The notes under the pieces are model-generated. The model made no database searches, was not told the DNA's origin, and saw only the letters and a program-made list of their open reading frames with translations. From the NCBI RefSeq assembly GCF_000725625.1, contig NZ_JOHS01000040.1:1-64000 (forward strand): a stretch of 64,000 nucleotides of DNA, given 5' to 3'. This document shows, piece after piece, positions 33,435-41,956 of this stretch. A program made the translations under genes and the position numbers. The first letter of the stretch is position 1; each line of letters starts with the position of its first letter. The stretch comes from Streptomyces sp. NRRL F-6676 (GTDB lineage: Bacteria; Actinomycetota; Actinomycetes; Streptomycetales; Streptomycetaceae).

Positions 33435-33962
33435 TCAGTGCGGCTTCCGGTCGAGCGAGGACGGTGTGGCGCAGTGCTCCTCGCCGTCGGTGAGGTCGTC
33501 GCGCACGCGCATCAGCAGCCGTGTCAGCTCGGCGCGCTGGGAGTCCCCCAGCGACCGGAAGAGGCCGTCCTCCACCTCGTGCTGCGCCGCCGTCGCGGCG
33601 CGCAGCCGCTGTGCGCCGTCCGCGGTGAGCACCACCACATGGCGACGGCGGTCGTGCGCGTCGCGGGTGCGGGTCACCAGGCCCTCGGCCTCCAGCGGGT
33701 TGAGCTGGGTGACCAGGACGCTGGCCGCCGTGTCCGTCTCGGCCGCCAGCTCCGTCTGCGCGAGCGGGCCGCGGTCGTGCAGGAGCCCGAGGATGTGGAA
33801 CTGCCGGGGGCTGAGCCCGTGGGCGGTGTGCGCGTCCCGCAGCCGCCGCATCGCCTCGTGCCCGAGCAGGGCGAGCATCAGCCCCGGGCTGTTCCTCGGC
33901 TCGTCGGGCTGTGTCGCGCGCGGCGGCGTCGACGTGGGGGTGGGGGATGCCTTGGTCGTCAC
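33435..33962 (-). CDS. MarR-family transcriptional regulator
   Basis: 175 residues from GTG 33962 (VTTKASPTPTSTPP). The N-terminal 20 residues are Pro/Thr-rich. The winged helix DNA-binding core is ARRGLSPRQFHILG-like (HGLSPRQFHILGLLHDRGPLAQTELA, residues about 49-74), followed by LVTRTRDAHDRRRHVVVLT for the wing and a C-terminal dimerisation helix. MarR proteins usually repress a divergent gene until a phenolic or oxidant ligand binds. The SDR gene is divergent, 91 bases away, and the spacer is unusually AT-rich. Confidence 0.92.
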   Translation of the reverse strand: MTTKASPTPTSTPPRATQPDEPRNSPGLMLALLGHEAMRRLRDAHTAHGLSPRQFHILGLLHDRGPLAQTELAAETDTAASVLVTQLNPLEAEGLVTRTRDAHDRRRHVVVLTADGAQRLRAATAAQHEVEDGLFRSLGDSQRAELTRLLMRVRDDLTDGEEHCATPSSLDRKPH

Positions 33963-33986
33963 CCCCGGCACTCTACTCGGCTGGAT

Positions 33987-34011
33987 CGTGTAGCTTCCTA
34001 TATTAATCACG
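33987..34011. promoter_or_regulatory. Candidate MarR operator between marR and SDR
   Basis: CGTG (33987-33990) and CACG (34008-34011) flank CTTCCTATATTAATC, a strongly AT-rich block in a >70% GC context. It lies in the centre of the divergent spacer and likely overlaps promoters in both directions. Confidence 0.4.
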
Positions 34012-34053
34012 AAGACAAACGACCCAGGTGCGTACACCAAACCTAGGAGTGCC

Positions 34054-34860
34054 ATGCCCGTCACCCCTTCCCCGCCGCTCTCCGACCCGACCGCCGACCT
34101 GGGCCTGCGCGGGGCCCGTGCGGTCGTCACCGGCGGCACCCGTGGCATCGGCGCGGCCACCGTGCGGCGACTGGCCGCCGCGGGGGCCCGGGTGGTCGCC
34201 GTCGCCCGGCGGGAGGCCGACGTACCGGCCGGAGTGCGGCTGGTGACCGGCGATCTGAGCGCCCGGGAGGGCGCCGAGACGGCGGCGCGGGCCGCGCTGG
34301 AGCACCTGGGCGGCATCGACGTGCTCGTCGACAACGCCGGGCGCAACACCCAGGTCCCGGACGGCGTCCTCGCCGCGTCCGACGACGACTGGCTGGCCAA
34401 CCTCGACACCAACCTGCTGTCCGTCGTCCGCGTGGACCGCGTGCTCGTCCCGCACATGGTCGCGCAGGGGCACGGAGCCGTCGTCCACGTCTCCTCGAAC
34501 GCCGCCCGCTACCCGCAGCCCAACGGCGTGCCGTACGCGGCGGCCAAGGCCGCCCTCAACTCGTACAGCAAGAGCCTCGCCCTCGCCTGCGGGCCGCACG
34601 GGGTGCGGGTCACCGCGGTCATGCCGGGCGTCGTCGAGACCGACGCCGTCGAGGCCAGCCTCCGGCAGGCCGCCGAGCGGACCGGCCGTGACCTTAAGGA
34701 CCTCCGCACGGAGTTCCACCAGCGCCTCGCCGCCCCACTCGGCCGCCCGGGCCGGCCCGAGGAGGCGGCGGAACTCATCGCCTTCCTCGCCTCGCCCCGC
34801 GCCTCCTACCTCACCGGCATCACGGTCCCGGTGGACGGGGGGATCCTGCCCACGCTCTGA
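34054..34860 (+). CDS. SDR-family oxidoreductase
   Basis: 268 residues from ATG 34054, with AGGAG five to ten bases upstream. Classical SDR: cofactor motif TGGTRGIG at 27-34, DNAG near 92, catalytic Ser in VVHVSSNAARY near 150 and YAAAK near 166. The end DGGILPTL is typical of the ketoreductase type. It makes a CH-OH/C=O conversion with NAD(P)H on an unknown substrate. It is likely controlled by the divergent MarR protein. Confidence 0.92.
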   Translation: MPVTPSPPLSDPTADLGLRGARAVVTGGTRGIGAATVRRLAAAGARVVAVARREADVPAGVRLVTGDLSAREGAETAARAALEHLGGIDVLVDNAGRNTQVPDGVLAASDDDWLANLDTNLLSVVRVDRVLVPHMVAQGHGAVVHVSSNAARYPQPNGVPYAAAKAALNSYSKSLALACGPHGVRVTAVMPGVVETDAVEASLRQAAERTGRDLKDLRTEFHQRLAAPLGRPGRPEEAAELIAFLASPRASYLTGITVPVDGGILPTL

Positions 34861-34875
34861 ACAGACCCGCGGACC

Positions 34876-34904
34876 TCTTCCGCGTCATCCGACACCGGCC
34901 TCCC
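34876..34904. repeat. 29-bp direct repeat, right copy
   Basis: Partner of 33392-33420, differing at three positions. It lies 15 bases behind the SDR stop. Confidence 0.7.
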
Positions 34905-34921
34905 GAAGCACCCCGTCCCGC

Positions 34922-34960
34922 CTACCTGAACGAGGGCTTCCGCCAGCTGAGTTCGGTCAT
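34922..34960 (-). pseudogene. Truncated DUF397 gene (12 codons)
   Basis: ATG 34960 starts MTELSWRKPSFR and then meets TAG. DUF397 proteins in Streptomyces start with almost exactly this string (TELSWRKSSYS...) and are encoded right after XRE regulators, as here. GAGGAG precedes the ATG. The rest of the gene is missing, so this is a remnant. Its ATG overlaps the TGA of the small upstream frame (ATGA). Confidence 0.5.
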
Positions 34961-35124
34961 CGGGGTGCTCCTCGGCGGGTGTACAGAACATGCTGGATCA
35001 GACCCCAGGAGTCCCCTTCTTCATGGCGGTCCGGCGACGCCGAGGGGACGATCGCGGCCAGGGCGTCACGGGCCGGCGCGGCGGTGTTCGCCAAGAAGTG
35101 GCGGTCACTGTGACCGTCGGCCAT
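34957..35124 (-). CDS. Small hypothetical protein downstream of the XRE regulator
   Basis: 55 codons from ATG 35124 (MADGHSDRHFLANTAAPARD...) to TGA at 34957-34959. It begins 15 bases after the XRE stop on the same strand and is coupled by ATGA to the DUF397 remnant. It has no signal peptide or membrane segment. Sequence SPDRHEEGDSWGLIQHVLYTRRG is slightly acidic in the middle and basic at the end. I do not recognise it. Coding is supported only by position and codon use. Confidence 0.4.
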   Translation of the reverse strand: MADGHSDRHFLANTAAPARDALAAIVPSASPDRHEEGDSWGLIQHVLYTRRGAPR

Positions 35125-35139
35125 CAGGGTGGTCAGCGC

Positions 35140-36471
35140 CTACGCGTCCACGAACTGGAGATGGCGGGCGACGGTGTCGTTGCGGGCGTGGGGGCGGACG
35201 ACGGGGGTGAGACGCCGGACGAGTTGCTCGCAGCGCGGTGCGTGGGTGCGGCGGGCGAGTTCCAGTGCGGCGGTGGCGGCGTGCGCGGCGTGCTCGAGGT
35301 CGCGGTGGGCGAGGTGGCCGGCGGCCTGGTAGGCGAGGAAGATGCCGCGGGTCTTGTCCCGGGAAGCGGGAAGCAGCTCCTCGCCCTGGGCGAGGAGTTG
35401 GTGGGCGGGGCGGGTGTCGCCGAGGTCGAGGAGAGTCTGGCCGGTGTCGAGGGCGAGGTCGGCCTCGGACATCCATGTGCACCATGAGGGCCGGTCCGCC
35501 CCGGCTCGGGCCAGGTCGTGGTCGGCTGCGTGCAGGGTGCGGAGGGCTGCACCGCGGGCCGGGGCGGGCGCGGCGGCAAGGCTGCGGGCGAGGCGCAGGT
35601 GCAGCAGGCTGCGGGCGGCGGGGTGGCGTGCTCGGCTCAGAGCGTGGGTGAGGAGGTCCTGGGCGAGGGGGTGGTCCTGGCGCCAGGCGGCCTGGTAGGC
35701 GAGGTCGGAGACGATCCCCGCGCCGCGGTCGGTGTCGCCGAGGGCGTGGGTGCTGTGGAGAGCGGCCATCCAGTGCCGGGCCGCGAGGGGGTGGGCGCCG
35801 TCGTCGAAGTGGCGCCAGGCGAGAGTGTGGGCGAGGTCGGCGGCCAGCGTGTGCAGCCGCCGGAGGGTGGCGGGACGGTGGCTTCCGGCCTCCAGGATGT
35901 CGGTCACGGTGGCGAGGTGAGCGGTCAGCAGCCGGGTGGTGTGCTGTGTGTGGGCCGGGTCGGCGGCGGTGAGGCGGTCGGCGGAAGCACGAAGCATGCC
36001 GACGAGGTCCTCGTTGTCCGGTGCGTCGGCGGCACCGGCGAGGGCCTCGGTGGGCCGGGCCGAGGCCCATTGGCCGGCGAGGCCGGTCAGTCCGGCGCCG
36101 GAGAGGGTGAGGAAGCTACGGCGTTCCACGGAGGTGAGGGCCTCTCTCAGGGCGGGCACGACGCTGTGCGGGGTGAGCGGGAGGACTCCGTCGGGTGTGC
36201 GGGGGAGCCAGTGCGGCCAGGAGCGTGCCAGGGCGGCTTCGGCCGGCAGCCCGAGGGCTTCGGCGAGGTAGACCTGGGAGTCGGCGTCGGGCACCGTGTC
36301 CCGCTCCCACTTGCGTATCCGTGGCCGGTCGCAGCCGGAGCGCAGTCCCCGGCGGGCGGCGGCCTGGCGGACCCGCGCGGCAAGGGCCGTCTGGGAGAGG
36401 CCACGGACGCGGCGGGCTGCGGTCAGCGGGTGAACTTCCCTGTCGTCCACCCGTTCAGAGTGCCATCTCAT
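35140..36471 (-). CDS. XRE-type regulator with TPR-like sensor domain
   Basis: 443 residues from ATG 36471 (MRWHSERVDDREVHPLTAAR). The much longer frame upstream is an antisense shadow of the epimerase. The helix-turn-helix lies at about 15-75: LTAARRVRGLSQTALAARV, then RIRKWERDTVPDADSQVYLAEALGL. A hydrophobic hinge (FLTLSGAGLTGLAG) follows near 135. The C-terminal ~280 residues are Ala/Leu-rich helical repeats (AALHSTHALGDTDRGAG, LDLGDTRPAHQLLAQGEELL) like the TPR sensors of Streptomyces regulators. The divergent epimerase gene starts 135 bases away and is a plausible target. Confidence 0.85.
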   Translation of the reverse strand: MRWHSERVDDREVHPLTAARRVRGLSQTALAARVRQAAARRGLRSGCDRPRIRKWERDTVPDADSQVYLAEALGLPAEAALARSWPHWLPRTPDGVLPLTPHSVVPALREALTSVERRSFLTLSGAGLTGLAGQWASARPTEALAGAADAPDNEDLVGMLRASADRLTAADPAHTQHTTRLLTAHLATVTDILEAGSHRPATLRRLHTLAADLAHTLAWRHFDDGAHPLAARHWMAALHSTHALGDTDRGAGIVSDLAYQAAWRQDHPLAQDLLTHALSRARHPAARSLLHLRLARSLAAAPAPARGAALRTLHAADHDLARAGADRPSWCTWMSEADLALDTGQTLLDLGDTRPAHQLLAQGEELLPASRDKTRGIFLAYQAAGHLAHRDLEHAAHAATAALELARRTHAPRCEQLVRRLTPVVRPHARNDTVARHLQFVDA

Positions 36472-36606
36472 GTGCAGCCGTGGTGGCGGTTCGGACGGAG
36501 CGGGACTCCCCCGGGACCCCCTGTGCCGACGGGCCGGGGTGTTCATGCTCAGGAGGGCGGGCGGTCGGCCCGCGTCCGAGATGAACCGGGAGAAGGGCAC
36601 GGTGCC

Positions 36607-37726
36607 ATGACAGAACATCACCCCACCACGATCGAGAGCGCAGGCGTGGAAAGCCTGGAAGGGGCGGTGGTCCTGGTGACGGGCGGCGCGGGGCTGATCG
36701 GATCCCGGATCGTGCGCCGCCTGCGCGAGATGGGCGCTCACCCGATCGCCCTGTGCACGAGAGACGCCTATCCACCCGCGATCTACCGGGACCTGTTCAG
36801 CGTCGATCCCGGCCACGTCGTCACCGGCGACGTCCGCGACACCGCGCTCGTGAACCGGCTGACGGGCAAGGCGGACTTCGTGGTCCATGCCGCCGCCCTG
36901 GCCGACGTGGCCGCCTGCACACGGCTGCCCCCAGGAGGCCATCGACCACAACGTGAGCGGCACCCAGACCGTCCTGTCCGCAGCCGCCGCCTCCCATCGC
37001 CTCAAGCGGCTGGTGTTCGTGTCGTCGGCGTCGGTGTACGGCAACGGCAACCCGGACGACTGGGCCGGCCCCGGCGACGAACACCGCGGCACACGGGAAC
37101 TGCTGGGCAGCGTCTACGGGCAGCTGCCGCCCCGGTTCGGGGAGGAACGGCCGCTGCGGCCCCTGTCCGTGTACGCCAACACCAAAGCCTTCGGCGAGGT
37201 CCAGACCAAGCTGGTCCTGCGCCCGGCCGCCGTCTCCTACAGCGTGGTGCGCTACTTCTCCGTCTACGGCCCGCCGCAGGTCGTCAAGCCCGGCAGCCAC
37301 TCGTGGGTGGTGGCCTGGTTCGCGGCCCGCGCCGCCGCCGGGCTTCCGCTGCACCTCAACGGCGGCGGCCGCCAGGTCCGCGACTTCGTCCACGTCGACG
37401 ACGTCGCGGAGGGCACGCTGCGCGCTCTGACGGCGCCCGCCGCGGACGGGATGACGGTGAACATCGGCACCGGACGCCCCACCGCGATCCGCACGGTCGC
37501 CGACCTGGTCGCTGGGCACTTCCCCGGCGCCCGAGTGGTGGAGACCCCGATGCCGCCGGGCGACCCGCTGGGCGGCTGCGCTGGCACCGCTCTGATGCGG
37601 CGGGTTCTGGACTGGCAGCCCGGCATCAGCCTCGAGGACGGGATCGCCCAGTACGTGCGCTGGCTGAAGTCCACGCCCGCCGCGCTGCCCGGATGGCTGC
37701 GCCAAGAGACCGGGCGATGCGTCTAG
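36607..37726 (+). pseudogene. NAD-dependent epimerase/dehydratase with a frameshift
   Basis: From ATG 36607 the frame encodes an extended SDR: VVLVTGGAGLIGSRIVRRLRE near residue 19, then FVVHAAALADVAACTRLP. At a run of five C (36928-36932) the frame is lost. Dropping one C restores LPQEAIDHNVSGTQTVLSAA and continues to TAG 37724-37726. The rest carries VFVSSASVYGNG, the catalytic YANTK, VRYFSVYGPPQVVKPG and FVHVDDVAEGT. The restored protein would be 372 residues, normal for UDP-sugar 4-epimerases/dehydratases. It is either a real disrupting mutation, a programmed slip, or a sequencing error; all other conserved motifs are intact, which favours a recent or technical event. Its stop overlaps that of the convergent glycosyltransferase gene. 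Confidence 0.8.
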
Positions 37727-38598
37727 ATGACCGGTGGTCGCCCCAGACGCGTCATCCGTGCCACGGTCGCCCACCGCATCGGCCGGCGCGGTCCGCCCGA
37801 CGCGCGCACCCCCTCGGCAAACCCTCCCGCCCAGGCCCGCAGACCACCCCAGGACCGCGTACGCGCCACCGTCAGCACCGTCCACATCCCCAGGTAGGCC
37901 GGGACCAGCACGGCGGGCAGATGCCGCTTGGCCAGCCACACCCGGTTGCGGGCCGTCATCCGGTAGTAGACCGCGTGCCGGGCCGGTGACGTCCACGGAT
38001 GCTGGAGGAGCAGTGCCGGCTCGTACACCACCCGCCATCCGTCATCCAGCGCCCGCCACGCCAGGTCCGTCTCCTCGTGTGCGAAGAAGAAGGCGTCCGG
38101 CCAGCCGCCGATCCGGTCCAGCATCCGCATCGACAGTCCGTGCCCGCCGCCCAGGAACGTCGTCACCTCACCGGCGCGCAGCGGGTCCTTCGACCGCAGC
38201 CGCGGCACGTGCCGGCGCTGTGTGCGGCCACGTTCGTCGGCGATCCGGAACGACACGATGCCCAACCGCTCATCGGCCGCGTACATCGAGGCCAGGTGGG
38301 CGAACACGCTCGTGTCCACGAGCAGTCCGTCATCGTCCAGGTCGACGACGACGTCCACGTCCCCGCACGCCCGCAGGTGCTCGACGGCCACGTTCCGGCC
38401 GCCGGACACCCCGAGATTCTCCGCCAGCTCCACCCCGTCCACACCGGCGGGCAGCTCCGGCAACGGGCTGCCATTGCCGACCACCACAATCCGCGTGGCC
38501 GCCAGCGTCTGCCGCGCCACCGACTCCAGCAGAGCCTTCAGCTCGGCAGGCCGGTTGCCCATGGTCAGGACCGCGATCCCCAGACGTGGATGACTCAC
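37723..38598 (-). CDS. GT2-family glycosyltransferase
   Basis: 291 residues from GTG 38598. GT-A fold: IAVLTMGNRPAELKALLESV at the start, the nucleotide-sugar metal region VVVDLDDDGLLV with D86 and D88, acceptor-side GGGHGLSMRMLDRIGGWPDAFF near 160, and HEETDLAWRALDDGW near 180 with the catalytic-base position. A hydrophobic segment near 225-245 (AVLVPAYLGMWTVLTVA) may anchor it to the membrane. Related enzymes build cell-surface polysaccharides. It belongs with the epimerase and the hexapeptide protein in a small sugar island. Its 3' end overlaps the epimerase end by four bases, convergently. Confidence 0.9.
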   Translation of the reverse strand: MSHPRLGIAVLTMGNRPAELKALLESVARQTLAATRIVVVGNGSPLPELPAGVDGVELAENLGVSGGRNVAVEHLRACGDVDVVVDLDDDGLLVDTSVFAHLASMYAADERLGIVSFRIADERGRTQRRHVPRLRSKDPLRAGEVTTFLGGGHGLSMRMLDRIGGWPDAFFFAHEETDLAWRALDDGWRVVYEPALLLQHPWTSPARHAVYYRMTARNRVWLAKRHLPAVLVPAYLGMWTVLTVARTRSWGGLRAWAGGFAEGVRASGGPRRPMRWATVARMTRLGRPPVI

Positions 38599-38686
38599 AG
38601 GTGAACTCCGATCGACTTCCCCGACCGACGCAGCCTATCGGCCCGCCCACCCCGCTCTGCGCACCCACGGACAGGAACCCACCACC

Positions 38687-39382
38687 ATGACCACGACGCC
38701 CCACCTCCGGCTCGGGAGCTACCTCACCAACCCGACCCACTCCGCCCTCGCCGATACCCCGTACGCCCGCCTCGCCGCCGGCGATCTGGCCGAATGGCTC
38801 ACCGCATGGCCCGACCTCCACGCCCAGGCACTGAAGACCATCCCTCACCGAATCCACCCGAGCGCCCGGATCCACCCCACCGCGATCATCGGCGACGACG
38901 TCATCATCGGCGCCGGCGCGCGCGTCTGGGAGTTCAGCACCGTCCGCGGCCACACGCTCCTGGCCCCCGGCGCACGCGTCGGCTTCAACTGCGAGATCAC
39001 CAACACCTACCTCGGTGCCGGCACCGTCCTGGGCCACCGCATCGGCCTCAACCGCACCCTCGTGGGTGACCAGGCCCATCTCTCCGCCGACGTCATGGCA
39101 GCGGCGATCCATCTCACCGCCGACATGACCCGCCCCGGCCGCGACACGTTCCTCCGACTTCCCGACGGCATCTACCCCTGCCGCACCCCCCGCTTCGGCG
39201 CCCTCATCGGCGACCGCGTCCAGACCGGCAGCCGCTTCACCCTCGGACCGGGAACCGCCATCGGCCGCGCCTGCCACATCCACTCCCACACCGTGATCGG
39301 ACCGACCACAGTGATCCCCGACCACCACACCATCACCCCCACCGACCGGCCCACCCACCACGCGCGCCCGCGCCGCGGATGA
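38687..39382 (+). CDS. Left-handed beta-helix (hexapeptide repeat) protein
   Basis: 231 residues from ATG 38687. From about residue 55 on, hexapeptide turns recur (IHPSARIHPTAIIGDDVIIG, VRGHTLLAPGARVGFNCEI, YLGAGTVLGHRIGLNRTL, ALIGDRVQTGSRFTLGPGTAIG). This is the left-handed beta-helix of LpxA/GlmU/acyltransferase-type enzymes. An N-terminal helical domain (DLAEWLTAWPDLHAQALK) precedes it. It probably acetylates or otherwise modifies a sugar nucleotide, or serves as a GlmU-like C-terminal half. The genomic partners (epimerase, GT2) support a sugar role. The C-terminus is His/Thr/Pro-rich. Confidence 0.85.
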   Translation: MTTTPHLRLGSYLTNPTHSALADTPYARLAAGDLAEWLTAWPDLHAQALKTIPHRIHPSARIHPTAIIGDDVIIGAGARVWEFSTVRGHTLLAPGARVGFNCEITNTYLGAGTVLGHRIGLNRTLVGDQAHLSADVMAAAIHLTADMTRPGRDTFLRLPDGIYPCRTPRFGALIGDRVQTGSRFTLGPGTAIGRACHIHSHTVIGPTTVIPDHHTITPTDRPTHHARPRRG

Positions 39383-39557
39383 GCGCCGGGACGGCGGTCA
39401 CAGCCCACGCACAACGTCGCTGGGGACTCCTGGCTCGGGCCGACGCCAAGGGTTTCCGGCGGCTGTCCACTTCCGCCTTCAGCGTCTTGGCGTCGGCCTC
39501 GGGCGTGGCTCTCTGCAACCGTGTTCAGCCACGCCCGCCACGCGGAGCAGTGCGCGC

Positions 39558-41063
39558 CTACGCCAGCCGGATCACGTTCCAGGACAGCGGCTCCAGCGTC
39601 GCCGTCAGGCGGCCGTCCGTCAGGGTCGTGCCCTCCACCCCGTGCGGGACGACCCGGTCGGGGTCGGCGAGGGTGTTGCGGGCCTCCGGGTCCTCGTCCG
39701 CGAGGGCCGTGTGTTCCAGGACGCTCGTCAGGTTCAGGCCCGACAGGGCGACCTCCAGCGGCAGCGGCTCCGTGCGGCTGCGGTTGACGGCGAAGACGGT
39801 GACCGCGCCGTCGTCCGCGCGGACCGCCGTCGCGTGCAGCAGGTCGGTCTCGCCGTACTTCCGCGTCGCGTACGTCGGGGAGTCGACCCGTACGTCCAGC
39901 ACCTCGCCCCGGCCGTACCGGGACGCCTGGGCGAAGGGGAAGAACGTCGTCTGGCGCCAGGCCGGGCCGCCCGGCTCGGTCATGATCGGGGCGATCACGT
40001 TGACGAGCTGGGCCAGGCACGCCACCGTCACCCGGTCCGCGTGCCGCAGCAGCGCGATGAGGAGCGAGCCGAAGACGACCGCGTCGGTGACGGAGTAGTT
40101 GTCCTCCAGAAGGCGCGGCGCCTCGGGCCAGTCCAGGGCGCTGACCTGGGCCTCGGTCCGGGACATGTACCAGACGTTCCACTCGTCGAAGGAGAGATCG
40201 ATCTTCTTCTTCGACTTCAGCTTGGCGCCGACGTGGTCGCAGGTGGCCACCACGTTGTCGATGAAGGACTCCATGTCCACGGCCGAGGCCAGGAAGGAGT
40301 CGACGTCGCCGTCGTGCGGCTCGTAGTAGGCGTGCAGGGAGATGTGGTCGACGAGGTCGTACGTCTCGGTCAGGACCGTCGCCTCCCACTCGGCGAAGGT
40401 CTCCATGGACTGCCCGGAGGAGCCGCAGGCGACCAGTTCGACGCCGGGGTCGATCTGGCGCATCGCGCGGGCCGTCTCGGCGGCGAGGCGGCCGTACTCC
40501 TCGGCCGTCTTGTGCCCGGTCTGCCAGGGGCCGTCCATCTCGTTGCCCAGGCACCACAGGCGGATGCCGAACGGCTCCTTGTCGCCGTGGGAGACGCGCA
40601 GGTCGGACAGGGCGGTGCCGGCCGGGTGGTTGGCGTACTCCTGCAACTCCAGCGCCTCGGCGACGCCGCGGGTGCCGAGGTTGACGGCCATCATCGGCTC
40701 GGCCTGCGGGCCGATCTTCTTCAGTAAGGCGATGTACTCGGACAGCCCGAACCGGTTGGTCTCCGTGGAGCGCCAGGCGAGGTCGAGGCGGCGCGGGCGG
40801 TCCTCGGCCGGGCCGACGGAGTCCTCCCACTTGTAGCCGGAGACGAAGTTGCCGCCGGGGTAGCGGATCGCGGTGACGCCGAGTTCGCGGACCAGTGCGA
40901 GGACGTCGGTACGCAGTCCCGCCTCGTCGGCGGTGGGGTGGTCCGGTTCGAAGACGCCGGTGTAGACGCAGCGGCCCAGGTGTTCCACGAACGAGCCGAA
41001 GAGCCGGGGGCTGACCGTGCCGACGGTGAAGGCGGGGTCGAGGGTGAAGCGGGCGGTGCGCAT
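39558..41063 (-). CDS. GH51 alpha-L-arabinofuranosidase
   Basis: 501 residues from ATG 41063. It cleaves terminal arabinofuranosyl residues from arabinan and arabinoxylan fragments. No signal peptide, so it acts in the cytoplasm on imported oligosaccharides. GH51 marks: LFGSFVEHLGRCVYTGV near 20, RYPGGNFVSGYKWEDSVGP near 70-88, acid/base Glu in CLGNEMDGPW near 172, and nucleophile Glu in SFDEWNVWY near 294. Length is normal for the short GH51 class. It is the last gene of an apparent four-gene unit with a sugar-binding protein and two permeases (29 bases after the last permease), which together should import and degrade arabinose-containing sugars. Confidence 0.95.
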   Translation of the reverse strand: MRTARFTLDPAFTVGTVSPRLFGSFVEHLGRCVYTGVFEPDHPTADEAGLRTDVLALVRELGVTAIRYPGGNFVSGYKWEDSVGPAEDRPRRLDLAWRSTETNRFGLSEYIALLKKIGPQAEPMMAVNLGTRGVAEALELQEYANHPAGTALSDLRVSHGDKEPFGIRLWCLGNEMDGPWQTGHKTAEEYGRLAAETARAMRQIDPGVELVACGSSGQSMETFAEWEATVLTETYDLVDHISLHAYYEPHDGDVDSFLASAVDMESFIDNVVATCDHVGAKLKSKKKIDLSFDEWNVWYMSRTEAQVSALDWPEAPRLLEDNYSVTDAVVFGSLLIALLRHADRVTVACLAQLVNVIAPIMTEPGGPAWRQTTFFPFAQASRYGRGEVLDVRVDSPTYATRKYGETDLLHATAVRADDGAVTVFAVNRSRTEPLPLEVALSGLNLTSVLEHTALADEDPEARNTLADPDRVVPHGVEGTTLTDGRLTATLEPLSWNVIRLA

Positions 41064-41092
41064 GGAGTCCCTTCGGGGAGGAGGTGGGGCGG

Positions 41093-41956
41093 TCACTGGC
41101 CGGCCAGGCCCGTGTGGGCGACGCCCGCCACGATCTGGCGCTGGAAGAAGACGAAGACGACGATCAGCGGCAGCCCGGCCATCAGGCCGCCGGCCATCAG
41201 CTGGGCCCACTGGATGCCGTAGGAGTTCATGACGGTCGCGATGCCGTTGGGCATCGTCATCAGGTCGGGGTTGTTGGTCACCATGTACGGCCACAGGAAG
41301 TTGTTCCACGAGGCGATGAAGGTGAAGATCCCGACGGCGGAGAGGGAGGGACGCGACAGCGGCACGATGATGGTGAAGAAGACCCGCCAGCGTCCGGCGC
41401 CGTCGATGAACGCGGCCTCCTCCAGTTCGCGCGGGATGCCCTGGAAGAACTTGTAGAGGATGTAGACCATCGCGGCGGGCGCGCACTGCGGCAGGATCAT
41501 GCCCCAGTAGGTGTCGACCATCCCCATCTGCTGCACGGTGGTGAAGAGGGGAACGCCGAGGACGGCCGGGGACACCATGAGCCCCGCCATCACCACGCCC
41601 ATCAGCGCGCCCTTGCCCCGGAACTCGGTGCGGGCGAAGCCGTATCCGGCGAGCGCGCTGACGACGAGCACCACGCTCGTCACGCACACCGAGACGACGA
41701 GCGAGTTGACGAACCAGTCGGTGATGTTGCCGGTCTCGAAGAGCGCCTTCCACGCCTGGCCCGTCCAGTGCTCCGGCAGCCAGTGCGTGGGCACCTCGAC
41801 CGCCTCGGTCTCCGACTTCCATGAGGTGAACAGCGCCCAGGCGAGCGGGGCGAGGAACACCAGCGAGACGGCGACCCCGAGGAGGGTGAGGACGATCTGG
41901 CTGGGGGTCCAGCCGCGGCGGTTGTCGCCCCGTACCTGCGGTGCGGCGGTGGTCAT
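41093..41956 (-). CDS. Sugar ABC transporter permease (MalG type)
   Basis: 287 residues from ATG 41956; four-base overlap (ATGA) with the preceding permease. Six transmembrane segments are predicted. The coupling EAA loop EEAAFIDGAGRWRVFFTIIVPLSRPS-type segment (LEEAAFIDGAGRWRVFF) lies near 180-200. MalG-type CUT1 permeases bring oligosaccharides across the membrane with an ATPase that is not encoded here; in Streptomyces the shared MsiK ATPase usually serves, so MsiK is the likely energiser (inference). Confidence 0.94.
   Translation of the reverse strand: MTTAAPQVRGDNRRGWTPSQIVLTLLGVAVSLVFLAPLAWALFTSWKSETEAVEVPTHWLPEHWTGQAWKALFETGNITDWFVNSLVVSVCVTSVVLVVSALAGYGFARTEFRGKGALMGVVMAGLMVSPAVLGVPLFTTVQQMGMVDTYWGMILPQCAPAAMVYILYKFFQGIPRELEEAAFIDGAGRWRVFFTIIVPLSRPSLSAVGIFTFIASWNNFLWPYMVTNNPDLMTMPNGIATVMNSYGIQWAQLMAGGLMAGLPLIVVFVFFQRQIVAGVAHTGLAGQ

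Noticed and set aside
36472..37092. N-terminal extension of the XRE regulator to 650 residues
   Set aside because: The extension is antisense to the epimerase and has no family features; ATG 36471 directly precedes the helix-turn-helix.
39383..39557. Small gene between the hexapeptide protein and the arabinofuranosidase
   Set aside because: A 61-codon minus-strand frame exists but lacks a ribosome-binding site and any recognisable motif.
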